A stretch of 64,000 nt of DNA from Porphyra umbilicalis. Its lineage: Eukaryota; Rhodophyta; Bangiophyceae; Bangiales; Bangiaceae. Made by a program: the position numbers and the translations under genes. The number at the start of each line of letters is the position of its first letter. Position 1 is the first letter of the stretch. Shown here piece by piece: positions 63,463 to 64,000 of this stretch. A model generated the notes under the pieces. That model ran no database searches, was not told the DNA's origin, and saw only the letters and a program-made list of their open reading frames with translations. The DNA lies in assembly GCA_002049455.2 (NCBI GenBank), contig KV918796.1, positions 1 to 64,000 on the forward strand, written 5' to 3'.

Positions 63463-64000
63463 CAGGGGCTTTTGAATCTGTCACTTTTCATAGAATCTGA
63501 ATATACTCCAGTTGCGCCGACATGCACTCAGATTTGAGTTTTTGATGATATCATGTATCTGGATTCGGATCTGACCTCGTCGGTCGGATTTAGGATCAGC
63601 ATTATATTCGGATATGTTATCGCTCCGATTTCGAATATAATCTGTGTACCTAGAGTGAGTATATTCCGTCCGCACAGCGTTTTGTCCCCGATTCCTTAAA
63701 ACTAAGAACTGCCAGATTCGGACACGCCCACCGACGGTTCGCAGAACTGTCGCACATAGATCATGCGATCAAATTATGCCCACTTTTTGTTAATCTTGGA
63801 GACAGAGCCCGCAGTGGAGTTCAGAAGAGCTCGAAGACCATCTGCACCGATATTCAGTGGGAATCATCCTCACACCAGCACCTGCAGATTCGGCAATTGT
63901 CCGGCGAAGTTGCTGCCCCATGCTCATGAAGGATCATTCCGATTCGCTGGTTCTGATCGTTCTGCGTATCGTGCTGAGAACTGTCCTGAAGTGGGAGTAT
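63463..64000. mobile_element. Left end of a second hAT element, running off the window
   Basis: Starts CAGGGGCTTTTGAATCTG and matches 61,768-61,978 almost base for base for about 210 bp, then diverges. The preceding 8-mer TTTGCAAC is the candidate target duplication; the partner end is outside the window. No gene is visible in the remaining 330 bp. Confidence 0.85.

Noticed and set aside
61768-63672. Direct ~210-bp repeats 1.7 kb apart, considered as long terminal repeats
   Set aside because: Each begins with the hAT terminus CAGGGGCT, the first belongs to an element with its own right end and 8-bp duplication, and nothing retroviral lies between them.

Overview
The window looks like a transposon-dense stretch of a GC-rich eukaryotic nuclear genome. 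Genes encode Ala/Gly/Pro-rich proteins, homopolymer runs are frequent, and AT-rich islands are transposon ends. A tRNA-Asp gene here carries a short insertion in its D-loop, a feature known to me from red algae. I infer a red alga, possibly Bangiales (Porphyra/Pyropia-like); this is an inference and a green alga or another GC-rich protist is not excluded. No bacterial operons, rRNA, CRISPR array or virus-like/LTR element was recognised.

1-24,006: a head-to-tail array, on the minus strand, of long non-LTR retrotransposons (LINEs) with a restriction-like endonuclease. Each is separated by a tRNA-Asp(GUC) sequence. The tRNA at the array head (23,922-24,006) is intact. The two inside the array (113-190, 8,234-8,311) lack the 5' acceptor strand, which is replaced exactly by the LINE 3' end. 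The second LINE copy is split by a complete 7,477-bp hAT DNA transposon (12,230-19,706; 8-bp target duplication) that carries a transposase and a low-complexity mucin-like passenger ORF.

24,007-34,322: mostly non-autonomous elements. Several have TAGGGTTG-type ends, dense subterminal CACGCCC or GGGCGTC arrays and, in two cases, perfect 8-bp duplications (hAT-like). There is also a 450-bp MITE family with three copies in the window (29.9, 53.2 and 59.6 kb).

34,323-37,285: the best intact host gene, an ExeM/NucH-like secreted nuclease (OB-fold plus endonuclease/exonuclease/phosphatase domain). A badly homopolymer-broken ORF lies divergently upstream.

37,286-42,198: a 3.6-kb TIR element built around an 18-bp minisatellite with a NotI site in every unit, plus its 143-bp foldback relative with TA duplication.

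43,006-51,379: a host bZIP transcription-factor gene interrupted by a complete 6,359-bp CACTA (EnSpm) transposon (43,717-50,075; CTG duplication; TNP2 transposase). Rejoining the two flanks restores one open frame through the insertion point.

51,380-64,000: MITEs, an unrecognised minus-strand gene of at least two exons (55,555-58,440) with a TATA box, a 956-bp hAT MITE (61,768-62,723) and the left end of a relative running off the window (63,463-64,000).

Caution: long C or G runs lie at many frame breaks, so several apparent frameshifts may be assembly errors.
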